DNA of 64,000 bases, from NCBI RefSeq assembly GCF_001428745.1, contig NZ_LMIO01000003.1:868001-932000 (forward strand), in the 5' to 3' direction. The notes below the pieces were generated by a model. The model was given only the letters and a program-made list of their open reading frames with translations, did not search any database and was not told the origin of the DNA. Origin of the DNA: Leifsonia sp. Root227. Its GTDB lineage: Bacteria; Actinomycetota; Actinomycetes; Actinomycetales; Microbacteriaceae. How positions within the stretch are numbered: position 1 is the first letter of the stretch; each line of letters begins with the position of its first letter. Of this stretch, positions 1-10,819 are shown in pieces. A program made the position numbers and the translations under genes.

Positions 1-2
1 GC

Positions 3-407
3 TCGGCGCAACTCGTGGATGTGATCACCAAGGCCACCCCGGTGGCCGTCCAGCGCCAGGGGCACCCCGCCAAGCGCGTGTTCCAGGCGCTGCGGATCGA
101 GGTGAACCAGGAGCTGTCGGTGCTCGAGCGGGCCATTCCCGCAGCCATCGACGCTCTCGCGATCGGCGGACGCATCGTCGTCGAGGCGTACCAGTCGCTC
201 GAAGACCGGATCGTGAAGCGCGAACTGCAGACCAGGTCCACCTCCAGCGCTCCGGCCGGGCTTCCGGTGGAGCTGCCGGAACACCGACCGGAACTGAAGC
301 TGCTGATCCGCGGTGCCGAGCTGGCGAATGACGAAGAGAAGGCGGCCAACCCGCGAGCGACGCCTGTTCGCCTGCGTGCGGCCGAACGCGTGAGGAGGGG
401 CTCGTGA
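3..407 (+). CDS. rsmH: 16S rRNA (cytosine(1402)-N(4))-methyltransferase RsmH, C-terminal part (5' truncated by window edge)
   Basis: The reading frame is open from base 3 and ends at a TGA at 405-407, so only the last 134 or so residues are present. The piece contains the conserved C-terminal RsmH block ([15 protein letters not shown], then the [15 protein letters not shown] segment), which belongs to the SAM-dependent methyltransferase that N4-methylates C1402 in the decoding centre of 16S rRNA. An internal GTG at 15 is not the true start because homology continues upstream of it. RsmH normally opens the dcw cluster, as it does here. Its stop overlaps the ftsL start in a GTGA tetranucleotide (404-407), which suggests translational coupling. 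Confidence 0.93.
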   Translation, partial: SAQLVDVITKATPVAVQRQGHPAKRVFQALRIEVNQELSVLERAIPAAIDALAIGGRIVVEAYQSLEDRIVKRELQTRSTSSAPAGLPVELPEHRPELKLLIRGAELANDEEKAANPRATPVRLRAAERVRRGS

Positions 408-1123
408 GCACCAATCTGGCCGAGAAGCGCCCATCCATCGGGTGGATCGGACGCACAGCACCGCGGCCGGAGGTCGAGGAGCGCCCCAGTCACCTCGAGG
501 TCGTCACCACTCGCTCGCAGCGCAGGGCGCGCCCGCGCACCGTCTACGCGATCATCGCCGTCGGTGTGCTGTTCGGCGTGGTCGTCGCCCAGCTGCTGAT
601 GAGCATCGCCGTCTCCCAGGGCGCATACCAGCTCAATTCGCTGCAGGACAAGCAGACCGAGCTGCAGCGCTCGTACCAGGCGGCGTCGGAGGACCTGAAC
701 CGGCTCTCCTCTCCGCAGAACCTGGCTGCGAACGCCAACGCGCTCGGGATGGTCACCAACAGCAACCCTGTCTACCTGCGCCTGTCGGACGGCGCGGTGC
801 TCGGCGCTCCCCTCCCTGCGAATGGCGCGGCAGGCACCGTCACGGGCGGACAGGGCAACCTCGTTCCGAACTCCCTGCTCGCCGGCGTCCCGCTCGCAGC
901 GGCGAAGACCCCGGCGGCGAACGCGACGGCGACCCCGCTCACCGGTGCGCCAGCGGGATCGACCGCAGGCTCGAAGGCGGGCGCGACGACAGGCGCTGCT
1001 GCCGGGTCGACCGCGACGGGCGCGCAAGCTGAGAATTCCGGTAGCACGAGCGCGCCGGACACGCAGGCGACACCGCCGACCGTACCGTTGGACGGAGCGT
1101 TGCCGACCCCGGTGACGCACTGA
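404..1123 (+). CDS. ftsL: FtsL-like cell division protein (septum formation initiator family)
   Basis: This is a 239-residue single-pass membrane protein. A basic cytoplasmic N-terminus is followed by one hydrophobic segment at about residues 46-67 and a short heptad-like region ([21 protein letters not shown]) typical of FtsL/DivIC proteins, which form a coiled coil with FtsB and FtsQ in the divisome. The start is a GTG overlapping the rsmH stop. The last 100 or so residues are a low-complexity Ala/Thr/Gly/Pro tail that is much longer than in classical FtsL (about 100-120 residues) and probably disordered and extracytoplasmic. The assignment relies on position between rsmH and ftsI plus topology, because FtsL sequences diverge strongly. 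Confidence 0.82.
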   Translation: MSTNLAEKRPSIGWIGRTAPRPEVEERPSHLEVVTTRSQRRARPRTVYAIIAVGVLFGVVVAQLLMSIAVSQGAYQLNSLQDKQTELQRSYQAASEDLNRLSSPQNLAANANALGMVTNSNPVYLRLSDGAVLGAPLPANGAAGTVTGGQGNLVPNSLLAGVPLAAAKTPAANATATPLTGAPAGSTAGSKAGATTGAAAGSTATGAQAENSGSTSAPDTQATPPTVPLDGALPTPVTH

Positions 1124-1143
1124 CGCGGGGACGAGTTCCGAAC

Positions 1144-2892
1144 GTGCTTACGAGAAAGATGATGCGGCGCAGGACCGCCATCACGGTCGTCGCTGTCGCG
1201 GCGACCGTCGGCATTCTGGGCGCGAAGCTGGTCGACATCCAGGTCGTCAACGCCGCAGAGCTGCAGAAGAAGTCGGTCAACGCCAAGGAGGTCGAGACGA
1301 CCCTGCTCGGCGCGCGCGGCAGCATCGTCGACGACAGCGGCACCGTCCTCGCCGACACCGTATACAAGTACACCGCCGCCGTCTCCCCGAAGGATGCGGT
1401 GGCGGGCAAGGACGGCAAGGCCAACATGATCGAGGCGGCAGCCAAGATCGGCGCCATCACCGGTCAGGGCGGCCCGGCGGTTCAGAAGATCATCGAGGAC
1501 GCCCTCGCAGCCAACCCGAAGTCGCAGTACGCGCTCGTGAAGACGGGGCTCGACGTCGGCGCGTTCACCAAGCTCGACAAGCTTCCGTACCCGTGGCTCA
1601 CGTTCACCAAGGTGCCGGCGCGCACGTATCCGAACGGTGCCGTCGCGGGAAATCTGCTCGGGTATGTCTCCGCCGGCGGCCTCGGCGGCCTGGAGGACAG
1701 CGAGAACGCATGCCTCGCCGGTGAGAACGGATCGCAGACGTACCAGCGCGGAGCGGATGGCGTCGCCATCCCCGGCAGCACGGTCACGCAGAAGGACGCG
1801 AAGGACGGCGGCACCCTCAAACTCACGATCGACCGCGATCTGCAGTGGTTCAGTGAGCAGACCCTCGCACAGCAGGTCGCAGCGACAGGGTCCAAGTTCG
1901 GCTTCGTGACCGTCGCCGACGCCAAGACCGGCAAGATCAAGGCGATCGCCCAGTGGCCGGCCCTCGACCCGAACAACATCGACGCCACGGACCCGCAGTA
2001 CTGGGGCCTCCTGCCGTTCACGACGCCGTACGAGCCCGGCTCGACCTTCAAGGCGCTCACCGCCGCGATGCTCATCGACCAGGGCAAGGCGAGCCCGACC
2101 AGCGAGGTGCTCGCACCGTACCGCTTCGTCTCCGGTCAGGGCGCGGATCTGCACGACTCGGGCTATCACGACCCCGAGCGGCTGACCCTCACCGGCGTGC
2201 TCATGAACTCGTCCAACGTCGGGATGTCGATCCTCGGCAAGGCGCTCACCGACCAGACGCGCTACGACTACCTCAAGAAGTTCGGGATCGGAGACGCCTC
2301 CGGGCTGCCGTACCCCGGCCAGTCGGACGGCATTCTGAACCCGGTCGCCGACTGGGACGACCAGACCAAGTACGCCACCATGTTCGGCCAGGGCGTCTCC
2401 GCCACCCAAATCCAGATGGTCAGCGCGTACCAGGCGCTCGCTAACGGCGGCACGCGCATCCCGCTGTCGCTGGTCGAGGGATGCACGAAGTCGGACGGCA
2501 CCGTCGTCGACGTCCCGAAGCCCAAGGCCACCCAGGTCGTCTCCGCCGGTGCCGCCAACACCACCCTCGGGATGATGGAGAGCGTCGTCACCCAGGGCGA
2601 GCTCGCCAAACAGCTCCAGATCCCCGGCTACCGGGTCGCCGCGAAGACCGGAACGGCGCAGCAGCCGGACGGTAACGGAGGCTACCTGCCGTCGTACTAC
2701 GTATCGGTCATGGGCGTCGCCCCTGTCGACGATCCGCAGTACGTCGTTTCGGTCAACCTCGGATACCCGACTACCATTACTTCGTCGGCAGCCGCCGCTC
2801 CGCTGTTCCACACGATCATGAGCCAGGTGCTGAAGACCTACCGGGTGAAGCCGTCTACGTCCACCCCGGCCGACTACCCGCCCTACTACTGA
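1144..2892 (+). CDS. ftsI: FtsI / PBP3-type peptidoglycan transpeptidase (class B penicillin-binding protein)
   Basis: This 582-residue septal transpeptidase cross-links nascent peptidoglycan together with FtsW. A membrane anchor lies at about residues 10-30, followed by the PBP dimerisation domain (ARGSIVDDSGTVLADT) and the transpeptidase domain. All three catalytic motifs are visible: SxxK at S300-TFK303, SxN at S356-S-N358 and KTGT at 501-504. The start is a GTG at 1144; an ATG at 1159 would shorten it by five residues. The gene follows ftsL after 20 bases, the standard dcw order. The C-terminal domain is short and no PASTA repeats are visible. The identification is firm. Confidence 0.96.
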   Translation: MLTRKMMRRRTAITVVAVAATVGILGAKLVDIQVVNAAELQKKSVNAKEVETTLLGARGSIVDDSGTVLADTVYKYTAAVSPKDAVAGKDGKANMIEAAAKIGAITGQGGPAVQKIIEDALAANPKSQYALVKTGLDVGAFTKLDKLPYPWLTFTKVPARTYPNGAVAGNLLGYVSAGGLGGLEDSENACLAGENGSQTYQRGADGVAIPGSTVTQKDAKDGGTLKLTIDRDLQWFSEQTLAQQVAATGSKFGFVTVADAKTGKIKAIAQWPALDPNNIDATDPQYWGLLPFTTPYEPGSTFKALTAAMLIDQGKASPTSEVLAPYRFVSGQGADLHDSGYHDPERLTLTGVLMNSSNVGMSILGKALTDQTRYDYLKKFGIGDASGLPYPGQSDGILNPVADWDDQTKYATMFGQGVSATQIQMVSAYQALANGGTRIPLSLVEGCTKSDGTVVDVPKPKATQVVSAGAANTTLGMMESVVTQGELAKQLQIPGYRVAAKTGTAQQPDGNGGYLPSYYVSVMGVAPVDDPQYVVSVNLGYPTTITSSAAAAPLFHTIMSQVLKTYRVKPSTSTPADYPPYY

Positions 2893-2911
2893 TGAATATC
2901 GTCTACTGAAA

Positions 2912-4465
2912 GTGAGCCCCGTGACAGGACCGGCGCCTACGTCCCTGCGCCCCGAACATCCCGTCGCCCGACCGCTCGCACAGCTGGCCAGGGAGTTCGG
3001 GCTGGAATGGCGCGGCGATCTCGATGCAGTCGAGGTCACCGGTGTCGCACTCGCGACCACCGCTGTCGAGCCCGGCGACCTCTACGTCGGCGTCCCCGGC
3101 AGGAACGCCCACGGTGCGAGCTATGCGGCGAAGGCCGCAGAGGCCGGCGCCGTCGCGATCCTGACCGATGAGGATGGCGCGGAGCTCGCCGCCGACAGCG
3201 GCCTCCCCGTCATCGTCACCCAGGATGCGCGTGCGGCCCTCGGCGCGGTCGCCGCGTGGATCTACCGCACGGACGAGAACGCGGCGACGCTCTTCGGCGT
3301 CACCGGCACGAACGGCAAGACCAGCGTCGTGTACCTGCTGAACGCGATCCTCGGGCAGCTCGGCGTCGTCTCCGGCCTCAGCTCCACCGCTGAGCGCCGC
3401 ATCGGCAGCACCGCGATCACGAGCAAGCTGACCACGCCGGAGGCGAGCGAGCTGCACGCCCTGCTGGCCAGGATGCGCGAGGAGGCCGTCCGTGCCGTCG
3501 CCATCGAGGTCTCCGCTCAGGCGCTCAGCCGCCACCGCGTCGACGGCATCGTGTTCGACGTCGTCGGCTTCACGAACCTCAGCCACGACCACCTCGACGA
3601 CTACGACGCGATGGACGACTACTTCGCGGCGAAGCTGGAGCTGTTCCAGCCCGACCGCGCCCGCCGCGGCGTCATCACGGTCGACTCCGACTGGGGCCGC
3701 GCCCTGGTCGAGCAGTCCCGCATCCCGGTCACCACGCTGTCGACGTCTCCCGGCGGGGAAGCGGAGTGGACCATGACGGTCACCGACGAGACGCTGGAGC
3801 ACACCGCGTTCGTGCTGGAGGGCCCGGAGGGCAGCCGGATCGAGACGCGCGTTCCGCTGCTCGGCTCGTACATGGCCGCCAACGCCGCGCTCGCGATCAT
3901 CATGCTCGTCGAGTCCGGTTACGACCTGCACGCCATCGGAGCTGCACTCGACCGCGACGGCGGCATCGACGCGTACATCCCCGGTCGCGCCGAGCGCATC
4001 TCCGGCGACCGCGGCCCTGTGGTCTTCATCGACTACGGCCACAGCCCAGACGCGTTCCTCTCCACTCTGAGCGCGCTCCGCAAGGTCAGCGACGGCAAGA
4101 TCGTCATGGTCTTCGGCGCCGACGGCGACCGCGACACCACCAAGCGCACCGACATGGGCGCCATCGCGGCGCGCGGGTCGGATGCGGTGGTCATCACCGA
4201 CTTCCACCCGCGCTGGGAGGACCCGGCCGCCATCCGTGCCACGCTCCTCGACGGAGCGCGCGGCGCCGTTCCCGACCTGGAGCTGTACGAGGTGGCCGAC
4301 CCGCGGGCGGCGTTCCGCACGGCGCTCTCGCTCGCGGGCGAGGGCGACGTGGTGCTCTACGCCGGCCCAGGGCACGAGGACTACCAGGAAGTCGCGGGGG
4401 AGCGCATCCCGTATTCCGCCCGCGACGACGCCAAGCTGGCGCTGCGAGAGGCCGGGTGGCTCTGA
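2912..4465 (+). CDS. murE: UDP-N-acetylmuramyl-tripeptide synthetase MurE
   Basis: This ATP-dependent Mur ligase of 517 residues adds the third amino acid of the stem peptide to UDP-MurNAc-L-Ala-D-Glu. The N-terminal substrate domain is followed by the P-loop GTNGKT at 132-137 and the central and C-terminal Mur ligase domains. The position that reads DNPR in meso-diaminopimelate-adding enzymes reads F431-H-P-R434 here (context TDFHPRWEDP), so the third residue may not be mDAP. The start is GTG 2912; an in-frame GTG at 2921 has better Shine-Dalgarno spacing (AAAGTGAG) and is possible. The stop shares one base with the murF ATG. The enzyme class is certain; the amino acid added is not. Confidence 0.95.
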   Translation: MSPVTGPAPTSLRPEHPVARPLAQLAREFGLEWRGDLDAVEVTGVALATTAVEPGDLYVGVPGRNAHGASYAAKAAEAGAVAILTDEDGAELAADSGLPVIVTQDARAALGAVAAWIYRTDENAATLFGVTGTNGKTSVVYLLNAILGQLGVVSGLSSTAERRIGSTAITSKLTTPEASELHALLARMREEAVRAVAIEVSAQALSRHRVDGIVFDVVGFTNLSHDHLDDYDAMDDYFAAKLELFQPDRARRGVITVDSDWGRALVEQSRIPVTTLSTSPGGEAEWTMTVTDETLEHTAFVLEGPEGSRIETRVPLLGSYMAANAALAIIMLVESGYDLHAIGAALDRDGGIDAYIPGRAERISGDRGPVVFIDYGHSPDAFLSTLSALRKVSDGKIVMVFGADGDRDTTKRTDMGAIAARGSDAVVITDFHPRWEDPAAIRATLLDGARGAVPDLELYEVADPRAAFRTALSLAGEGDVVLYAGPGHEDYQEVAGERIPYSARDDAKLALREAGWL

Positions 4466-5892
4466 TGATCGGCCTGACGCTGGCGGAGATCGCATCCGCC
4501 ACCCGTGGCTCCCTCGTGCTCGACGGCACGGGAGCGACAGAGGAGACCGTCGTGGACGGCCTCTCCACCACCGACTCCCGTGAGGTCGTGGACGGCACGC
4601 TGTTCTTCGCCAAGCACGGCGAGTTCACCGACGGCCACCTGTTCGTGCCGCAGGCAGTGGATGCGGGTGCCTCCCTCGTCGTGGTCGACCACGCCCTCGA
4701 CACGTCCGGCTGGTCCCGTCCCGTCCCGCAGCTCGTGGTCGAGGACACCGTCGTCGCGCTCGGCGACCTCGCCACCGAGGTCATCGCCCGTGTGCGCTCT
4801 GCCGGTCTGCTGAAGATCGTCGGCGTCACCGGCTCGAACGGAAAGACCACCACCAAGAACCTTCTGCGCGAGATCCTCGAGCAGGTCGGGCCGACCATCG
4901 CCCCCCGGGCGTCGTTCAACAACGAGGTCGGCGCTCCGGTCACCATGCTCGAAGTCACGGAGGACACCGAGTTCCTCGTGGCCGAGATGGGCGCGAGCGG
5001 CATCGGCGAGATCGCGCGCCTCGTGCGGATGGCGCGGCCGGACATCGGCATCGTCCTCAAGGTCGGCCTCGCCCACGCCGGCGAGTTCGGCGGCATCGAG
5101 GCGACGCTGGCCGCGAAGACCGAGATGGTCAGCGACCTGCTCGACTCCGACGTCGCGATCCTCAACCTGGACGACCCGCGGGTCGCGTCGATGGCGGACA
5201 AGACCGTCGCGCGCATCCTGTGGTTCGGGCTCGACGACCGTGCGGAGGTGCGGGCGACGGACATCGTCTCCAGCGCCCGCGGCACGTCGTTCGTGCTTCA
5301 CCTGCCGAACGGGGAGTCCCGCGCCGTGCAGTTCCGGGTGCTCGGCGAGCACCACGTGATGAACGCGCTGGCCGCAGCTGCCGCCGCACACACGCTGGAC
5401 GTCGGCATCGACCGGATCGTCGACGGCCTGCAGAGCGTCACCAGGGCGGAGCGCTGGCGGATGGAGGTCATGGGCGGCGCCCGTGGCGTCACCGTGATCA
5501 ACGACGCGTACAACGCCAGCCCAGACTCGATGGCGGCGGCGCTCAAGACGCTCGCGCAGATCGCGGAGCCGGGAGGGCGCACCGTCGCCGTCCTCGGCGA
5601 GATGAGCGAGCTCGGCGAGTTCTCCGGCGAGGAGCACGACCGCATCGGCCTGCTCGCCGTGCGCCTCAACATCGACCAGCTCATCGTCGTCGGCCCTGCG
5701 GCACGACGGATGCACATCTCGACCATCAACGAGGGGTCGTGGGACGGCGAGTCGAAGTACTTCGACACGCCGGACGACGCGTTCGCGCACCTGCAGGAGT
5801 CCCTGAACGAGGGGGACACCGTCCTGGTGAAGTCCTCCAACTCCGCCGGTCTCCGGTTTCTGGGCGATCGACTGGGAGAATTGTTCTCGTGA
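4465..5892 (+). CDS. murF: UDP-N-acetylmuramoyl-tripeptide--D-alanyl-D-alanine ligase MurF
   Basis: MurF (475 residues from the ATG at 4465) joins D-Ala-D-Ala to the UDP-MurNAc-tripeptide in the cytoplasm, the last soluble step before MraY. The ATP-binding loop GSNGKT is at residues 123-128, followed by TKNLLREIL. The ligase signature [11 protein letters not shown], characteristic of MurF, lies near residue 345. The N-terminal domain ([15 protein letters not shown]) supports the chosen start, although the frame stays open far upstream. The start overlaps the murE stop by one base, and the stop overlaps the mraY GTG (GTGA), so murE-murF-mraY-murD are tightly coupled. Confidence 0.96.
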   Translation: MIGLTLAEIASATRGSLVLDGTGATEETVVDGLSTTDSREVVDGTLFFAKHGEFTDGHLFVPQAVDAGASLVVVDHALDTSGWSRPVPQLVVEDTVVALGDLATEVIARVRSAGLLKIVGVTGSNGKTTTKNLLREILEQVGPTIAPRASFNNEVGAPVTMLEVTEDTEFLVAEMGASGIGEIARLVRMARPDIGIVLKVGLAHAGEFGGIEATLAAKTEMVSDLLDSDVAILNLDDPRVASMADKTVARILWFGLDDRAEVRATDIVSSARGTSFVLHLPNGESRAVQFRVLGEHHVMNALAAAAAAHTLDVGIDRIVDGLQSVTRAERWRMEVMGGARGVTVINDAYNASPDSMAAALKTLAQIAEPGGRTVAVLGEMSELGEFSGEEHDRIGLLAVRLNIDQLIVVGPAARRMHISTINEGSWDGESKYFDTPDDAFAHLQESLNEGDTVLVKSSNSAGLRFLGDRLGELFS

Positions 5893-7001
5893 GAGCTCTG
5901 CTGACGTCCGGTGCGCTGTCGATGGCGTTCACCCTGTTCCTCACCCCCGTGTTCATCCGGTTGTTCCGTCGCCTGCAGTGGGGACAGTTCATCCGCGACG
6001 ACGGCCCGCAGAGCCACCACGCCAAGCGCGGCACCGCCACGATGGGCGGGATCGTCGTCATCCTCGGCACGCTCTTCGGCTACTTCGTCGCCCTGCTGCT
6101 GACCGGTGACGAGACCAGCGTCTCCGCGCTGCTGGTTTTGTTCCTCATGGTCGGCCTCGGCGTCGTGGGCTTCATCGACGACTTCCTCAAGACCAGGAGG
6201 GAGCGCAGCCTCGGCCTCACCGGCTGGGCGAAGGTGGCCGGGCAGGTCGTCGTCGCGACGGTCTGGGCGTTCCTGGCGATCATGTTCCCGAACGGCAACG
6301 GCGACACGCCTGCGACCATGAGCGTCTCGCTCATCCGCGACCTGCCGATCGACTTCATGTCGATCACCAAGTTCGGCGCCATCGGCGTGATCGTCGGCTA
6401 CGGGCTGTACCTGATCTGGATCAACTTCATCGTGGCCGCCACGTCGAACGGCGTGAACGTCACGGACGGCCTCGACGGCCTGGCTTCCGGCGCATCCATC
6501 CTCGCCATCGGCGCATACATCATCATCGGCTTCTGGCAGTCCATCCAGTCCTGCTCGAACATCAAGCTCGACCCGGCGAACGTGGCCAAGTGCTACGACG
6601 TGCGCGACCCGTTCGACCTGGCGATCGTGGCGACGGCCATCGTCGGCGCCGTCGTCGGCTTCCTCTGGTGGAACACGTCGCCTGCGCAGATCTTCCTCGG
6701 CGACACCGGCTCGCTCGCCCTCGGCGGCGCGGTCGCCGCCCTCGCGATCCTCAGCCGCACCGAGCTGCTGCTCGTCCTCATCGGCGGCCTGTTCGTGATC
6801 GAGGCCGGCTCGGTGATCGTGCAGCGCGCGTACTTCAAACTCACCAGAGGCAAACGCATCTTCCTGATGAGCCCGATCCACCACCACTTCGAATTGAAGG
6901 GCTGGGCGGAGGTCACGGTCGTCGTGCGGTTCTGGATCATCGGCGGACTGCTGGTCGCCGCCGGCGTCGGCAGCTTCTACCTCGAATGGCTCGCGACGTG
7001 A
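5889..7001 (+). CDS. mraY: Phospho-N-acetylmuramoyl-pentapeptide-transferase MraY
   Basis: This polytopic membrane enzyme of 370 residues moves phospho-MurNAc-pentapeptide from UDP to undecaprenyl phosphate, forming lipid I. Visible signatures are the N-terminal [12 protein letters not shown], the aspartate motif GFIDDFLK, the [10 protein letters not shown] loop and the C-terminal HHHFELKGW loop, all catalytic or cofactor-binding in this family. About ten hydrophobic segments can be picked out. The GTG start at 5889 overlaps the murF stop, and the stop at 6999-7001 overlaps the preferred murD start. Length and motifs are normal for the family. Confidence 0.96.
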   Translation: MRALLTSGALSMAFTLFLTPVFIRLFRRLQWGQFIRDDGPQSHHAKRGTATMGGIVVILGTLFGYFVALLLTGDETSVSALLVLFLMVGLGVVGFIDDFLKTRRERSLGLTGWAKVAGQVVVATVWAFLAIMFPNGNGDTPATMSVSLIRDLPIDFMSITKFGAIGVIVGYGLYLIWINFIVAATSNGVNVTDGLDGLASGASILAIGAYIIIGFWQSIQSCSNIKLDPANVAKCYDVRDPFDLAIVATAIVGAVVGFLWWNTSPAQIFLGDTGSLALGGAVAALAILSRTELLLVLIGGLFVIEAGSVIVQRAYFKLTRGKRIFLMSPIHHHFELKGWAEVTVVVRFWIIGGLLVAAGVGSFYLEWLAT

Positions 7002-8527
7002 CAGAGCTCGACGATCGCCTGGCAGCGCTGACCAGCTGGCACGCCGACTGGCGCGGCCTGCGCGTGGCCGTCTACGGCCTCGGCGTCACCGGGTTCTCCG
7101 TGGCGGACACTCTCGCCGAGCTGGGCGCCGAGGTACTCGTCGTCACGGCCAAGGCCGACGACGAGCGCGCGATGCTGCTCGAGGTCATCGGCGCCGAGCT
7201 GCTGGAGGAGGCCGATCTGAGCGCGCCTCCTGCGCGGCTGGTCGAGTTCGACCCTGAGCTGGTGATCGCATCCCCCGGCTTCCACCACGACCATCCGCTG
7301 CTGAACTGGGCCGATGACCGCGGCACGCAGATCTGGGGAGACATCGAGCTCGCCTGGCGGCTGAGGGACAAGGTCGGCGCACCGGCCGACTGGATCGCCG
7401 TCACCGGCACCAACGGCAAGACCACCACCGTGCAGCTCACAGCGACGATGCTCGTCGCAGGCGGATACCGTGCAGCGCCGTGCGGCAACATCGGCATCCC
7501 CGTGCTGGACGCCATCCGCGACCCGCAGGGCTTCGACGTGCTCGTGGTGGAGCTGTCGAGCTACCAGCTGCACTGGGTGAACAGGAACGCGGGAGGCGAG
7601 CTCTCCCCGTACTCCGCCGCCTGCCTGAACATCGCGGACGACCACCTCGACTGGCACGGCTCGCTCGACGCGTACAAGGCCGCCAAGGCCAAGGTCTACC
7701 AGAACGCGCAGGTCGCCTGCGTCTACAACAAGGCGGACAGCGCGACCCGCGAGATGGTCGAGGAGGCGGAGGTCGTCGACGGCGCCCGCGCCATCGGCTT
7801 CGGCCTCGACGTGCCAGGCCCGAGCGACTTCGGCATCGTCGACGGCATTCTCTGCGACCGCGCGTTCCTCGAAGACCGGTTCACCACGGCGATCGAGCTG
7901 ACGACGCTCGACGAGCTGCGCGAGGCCGGTCTGGCCGCACCGCACGTCGTCGCCAACATCCTCGCCGCCAGCGCGCTCGCCAGGTCGTACGGGGTCGAGC
8001 CCATCGCGATCAGGGATGTGCTTGCCGCGTTCCGGCTGGACGCCCACCGCATCGAGCTGGTGCGGATCGAGGCCGGCGTGAACTGGGTGGACGACTCCAA
8101 GGCCACCAACCCGCACGCCGCATCCGCGTCGCTGCGCGCATACGAGTCCGTCGTGTGGATCGCCGGCGGTCTGCTCAAGGGCGTCGACATCGACGAGCTG
8201 GTGCGCACGCACATCGGCAGGCTGCGGGCCGTCGTGCTGATCGGCGTCGACAGGGAGGCGCTGCGCTCCGCATTCGCGCGACACGCCCCCGAGCTTCCGG
8301 TCTACGAGGTGGACGCGGACGAGACTGAGAATGTGATGCCGTTGGCGGTCAGGCTGGCCGGTGGCGTCGCGCAGGCGGGAGACACCGTGCTCCTCGCTCC
8401 TGCAGCGGCGTCGATGGACCAGTTCTCCGACTACGCAGAGCGTGGCCGCCTCTTCCAGGCGGCTGTCAACGAGTTCTTTGGAGGTGAGGCGGATGACCAG
8501 TCCGCCTCGCACCCTGGACAGGCCTGA
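6998..8527 (+). CDS. murD: UDP-N-acetylmuramoylalanine--D-glutamate ligase MurD
   Basis: MurD adds D-glutamate to UDP-MurNAc-L-Ala. The N-terminal Rossmann-like segment [15 protein letters not shown] binds the nucleotide sugar, and the P-loop GTNGKTTT lies near residue 138. The Mur ligase C-terminal region ([21 protein letters not shown]) is complete. I prefer the GTG at 6998 (509 residues) because it forms a GTGA overlap with the mraY stop, as at other junctions in this cluster; an in-frame ATG at 6986 would add four residues. The 3' end overlaps ftsW by 35 bases. Confidence 0.94.
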   Translation: MTELDDRLAALTSWHADWRGLRVAVYGLGVTGFSVADTLAELGAEVLVVTAKADDERAMLLEVIGAELLEEADLSAPPARLVEFDPELVIASPGFHHDHPLLNWADDRGTQIWGDIELAWRLRDKVGAPADWIAVTGTNGKTTTVQLTATMLVAGGYRAAPCGNIGIPVLDAIRDPQGFDVLVVELSSYQLHWVNRNAGGELSPYSAACLNIADDHLDWHGSLDAYKAAKAKVYQNAQVACVYNKADSATREMVEEAEVVDGARAIGFGLDVPGPSDFGIVDGILCDRAFLEDRFTTAIELTTLDELREAGLAAPHVVANILAASALARSYGVEPIAIRDVLAAFRLDAHRIELVRIEAGVNWVDDSKATNPHAASASLRAYESVVWIAGGLLKGVDIDELVRTHIGRLRAVVLIGVDREALRSAFARHAPELPVYEVDADETENVMPLAVRLAGGVAQAGDTVLLAPAAASMDQFSDYAERGRLFQAAVNEFFGGEADDQSASHPGQA

Positions 8528-9737
8528 CCTGGAGAAATCCGGCGCCACCTCGTCGAAGCTCGCCGGTCTGACCGCGCGGATATCGCTCGGCAAGGCGGTG
8601 CAGGCGGAGTCCGCGAACTACTTCCTGCTGCTCGGCATCACGCTGTTCATGGTCGTCTTCGGACTCGTGATGGTGCTGTCGTCGTCGTCGGTCGAGTCGC
8701 ACAATGACACCGACAACTTCTTCGCCCGCTTCTGGTCGCAAGGTGCATACGCGCTGATCGGCCTGCCGCTGATGTTCCTCGTCTCGCGTCTGCCCTCCCG
8801 GTTCTGGAAGAAGACCATCTGGTTCTTCCTCGCGTTCGCGTGCTTCCTGCAGCTACTCGTGCTCTTCACCCCGCTCGGGATGGAGATCGGCGGCAACCGC
8901 AACTGGCTCAAGGTCGGCTCGCAGACGCTGCAGCCGTCGGAGGCGATCAAGGTCGCGCTCGTCGTCTGGCTCGGGGTCGTGCTCGCCCGCAAGAAGGACA
9001 TGCTCTGGCAGTGGAAGCACGTCGCCGTGCCCATCGTGCCGATCGGCGGGGGCGCGATCCTGCTCGTGACGCTCGGCGGTGACCTCGGAACCACGATGAT
9101 CATGGCGGCCATCCTGCTCGGCGCGCTGTTCTTCGCGGGGGTGCGACTGCGGCACCTGGCCGTCGGCACGCTGGCCATCGGCATCCTCGCCTTCCTCGTC
9201 GCCATCTCCAGCGAGTCGAGGCTCGGGCGCATCGCCGCGCTCTTCGGCGGTTCGTCCGCCGCCAACCCGGATGTGAACTGGCAGATCGACAACGGCTTCT
9301 ACGCGCTCGCCTCCGGCGGCGTGTTCGGTGTCGGACTCGGCAACTCGCACTCCAAATGGTCCTGGCTGCCCGCCGCGGACACCGACTTCATCTTCGCGAT
9401 CATCGGCGAGGAACTCGGCCTGATCGGCGCCGTGGTGGTGCTCATCCTGTTCGTGCTGCTGGCGATCGTTTTCCTGCGCATCATCCACGCATCCACCGAC
9501 CCGTTCGCGCGCGTCACGACGGCGGCGATCATGGTGTGGCTGATCGGCCAGGCCTTCGTCAACATCGCCGTGGTGCTCGGCGTGATACCCGTGCTCGGCG
9601 TGCCGCTCCCACTGATCTCTGCGGGAGGCACTGCGATGATTAGTTCCATGATCGCAATCGGCATCGTCCTGTCCTTCGCCCGGGAGACCGGCCGTGAAGC
9701 GCGCCGCGAGCGCGTCGCGAACGGCTCGGCGGAGTGA
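8493..9737 (+). CDS. ftsW: Septal peptidoglycan glycosyltransferase FtsW (SEDS family)
   Basis: This SEDS-family integral membrane protein (414 residues, about ten hydrophobic segments) polymerises glycan strands at the septum with FtsI. Typical SEDS features include the GGNRNWLKVG loop, the GLGNSHSKWSWLPAADTDFIFAIIGEE segment and a C-terminal PLPLISAGGTAM motif. The start is ATG 8493, preceded by a strong Shine-Dalgarno GGAGG at 8480-8484. The frame is open further upstream, but that part is read by murD in another frame. It overlaps murD by 35 bases and its stop overlaps the murG GTG. A RodA function cannot be excluded from sequence alone, but the dcw position favours FtsW. Confidence 0.94.
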   Translation: MTSPPRTLDRPDLEKSGATSSKLAGLTARISLGKAVQAESANYFLLLGITLFMVVFGLVMVLSSSSVESHNDTDNFFARFWSQGAYALIGLPLMFLVSRLPSRFWKKTIWFFLAFACFLQLLVLFTPLGMEIGGNRNWLKVGSQTLQPSEAIKVALVVWLGVVLARKKDMLWQWKHVAVPIVPIGGGAILLVTLGGDLGTTMIMAAILLGALFFAGVRLRHLAVGTLAIGILAFLVAISSESRLGRIAALFGGSSAANPDVNWQIDNGFYALASGGVFGVGLGNSHSKWSWLPAADTDFIFAIIGEELGLIGAVVVLILFVLLAIVFLRIIHASTDPFARVTTAAIMVWLIGQAFVNIAVVLGVIPVLGVPLPLISAGGTAMISSMIAIGIVLSFARETGREARRERVANGSAE

Positions 9738-10807
9738 CCCGCTACCTTCTGGCCGGCGGGGGAACCGCCGGTCACGTGAACCCGTTGCTCGCCGTCGCCG
9801 ACCGGCTCCGCCGCGACGATCCTGCGGCCGATGTGCTGGTGCTTGGCACGGCGGAGGGGCTGGAAGCCAGACTCGTCCCCGCCCGCGGCTACGAGCTGGC
9901 GACCATCCCGAAGCTGCCGTTCCCTCGCCGGCCGAACGCCGCGGCCCTGCGCTTCCCCGGAGAGTACCGGCGCACGATCCGCACGGTGACCTCCCTCATC
10001 CGGGATCGTGGCATCGACGCCGTCGTCGGTTTCGGCGGCTACGCCTCCGCGCCAGCGTACTCAGCGGCGCGCAAGGCCGGTGTCCCGCTTGTGCTGCACG
10101 AAGCCAACGCCAGGCCCGGCCTCGCGAACCGGCTGGGCGCCAGGTACACACCGTACGTGGGCGTCGCCTTCGACGGCACGAAGCTCCCGCACGCGACCTT
10201 CGTCGGGATGCCCCTGCGCGTCGAGATCGAGGAACTGGACCGCGCAGCATCCCGGCCGCTCGCCGCCGCCGAGTTCAGCCTCGACGCTGCGCGACCGACG
10301 CTGCTCGTCACCGGGGGCTCGCTCGGCGCACGGCGGATCAACCAGACCATCGCAGACCGCGCGCAGGCCATCATCGCCGCCGGGTACCAGATCCTGCACA
10401 TCCAGGGTGGCCGCGGCGAACTGGCCGACCCAGGCATCGAGCACTACCGGCTGCTCGACTACTGCGACAGGATGGACCTCGCCTTCGCGATCACCGACGT
10501 CGCCGTCGCGCGCGCCGGAGCGGCCACCGTCTCCGAGTTCGCCGCCCTCGGCATCCCGGCCGTCTACGTGCCGTTCCCCGTCGGCAACGGCGAGCAGCGC
10601 TTCAACGCGGCCGGCGTCGTGCAGGCCGGAGGGGGAATCCTCGTCGACGACGCTGCGTTCCTTCCGCCGTGGGTGGATGCGACGCTGCTGCCGTTGCTCG
10701 CGGACGGCGACGGCCGCGCCGTGGCCGAGATGGGCGCCCGCGCGGCGACGGCGGGGGTCCGCGACGGTTCCGACCGCATGGTGTCGCTCATCCGAAGCTC
10801 GCTCTAG
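9734..10807 (+). CDS. murG: Lipid II synthase MurG (UDP-GlcNAc:undecaprenyl-PP-MurNAc-pentapeptide GlcNAc transferase)
   Basis: MurG (357 residues, GT28 family) transfers GlcNAc to lipid I at the inner face of the membrane, giving lipid II. The N-terminal glycine loop [13 protein letters not shown] and second loop [13 protein letters not shown] are present. The C-terminal donor site shows [11 protein letters not shown] and the [22 protein letters not shown] block. The GTG start forms a GTGA overlap with the ftsW stop. A 55-base gap then precedes murC, the first real spacing since the ftsI-murE junction. Confidence 0.96.
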   Translation: MTRYLLAGGGTAGHVNPLLAVADRLRRDDPAADVLVLGTAEGLEARLVPARGYELATIPKLPFPRRPNAAALRFPGEYRRTIRTVTSLIRDRGIDAVVGFGGYASAPAYSAARKAGVPLVLHEANARPGLANRLGARYTPYVGVAFDGTKLPHATFVGMPLRVEIEELDRAASRPLAAAEFSLDAARPTLLVTGGSLGARRINQTIADRAQAIIAAGYQILHIQGGRGELADPGIEHYRLLDYCDRMDLAFAITDVAVARAGAATVSEFAALGIPAVYVPFPVGNGEQRFNAAGVVQAGGGILVDDAAFLPPWVDATLLPLLADGDGRAVAEMGARAATAGVRDGSDRMVSLIRSSL

Positions 10808-10819
10808 AGCGCGTACCGT

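Noticed and set aside
772..3060. Long minus-strand open frame (762 codons) opposite ftsI, and similar antisense frames over dnaE, rluD, murG and the kdp genes
   Set aside because: These are Arg/Gly/Asp/Val-rich shadow frames created by high third-position GC of the real genes; they have no domain similarity and conflict with well-identified coding strands.
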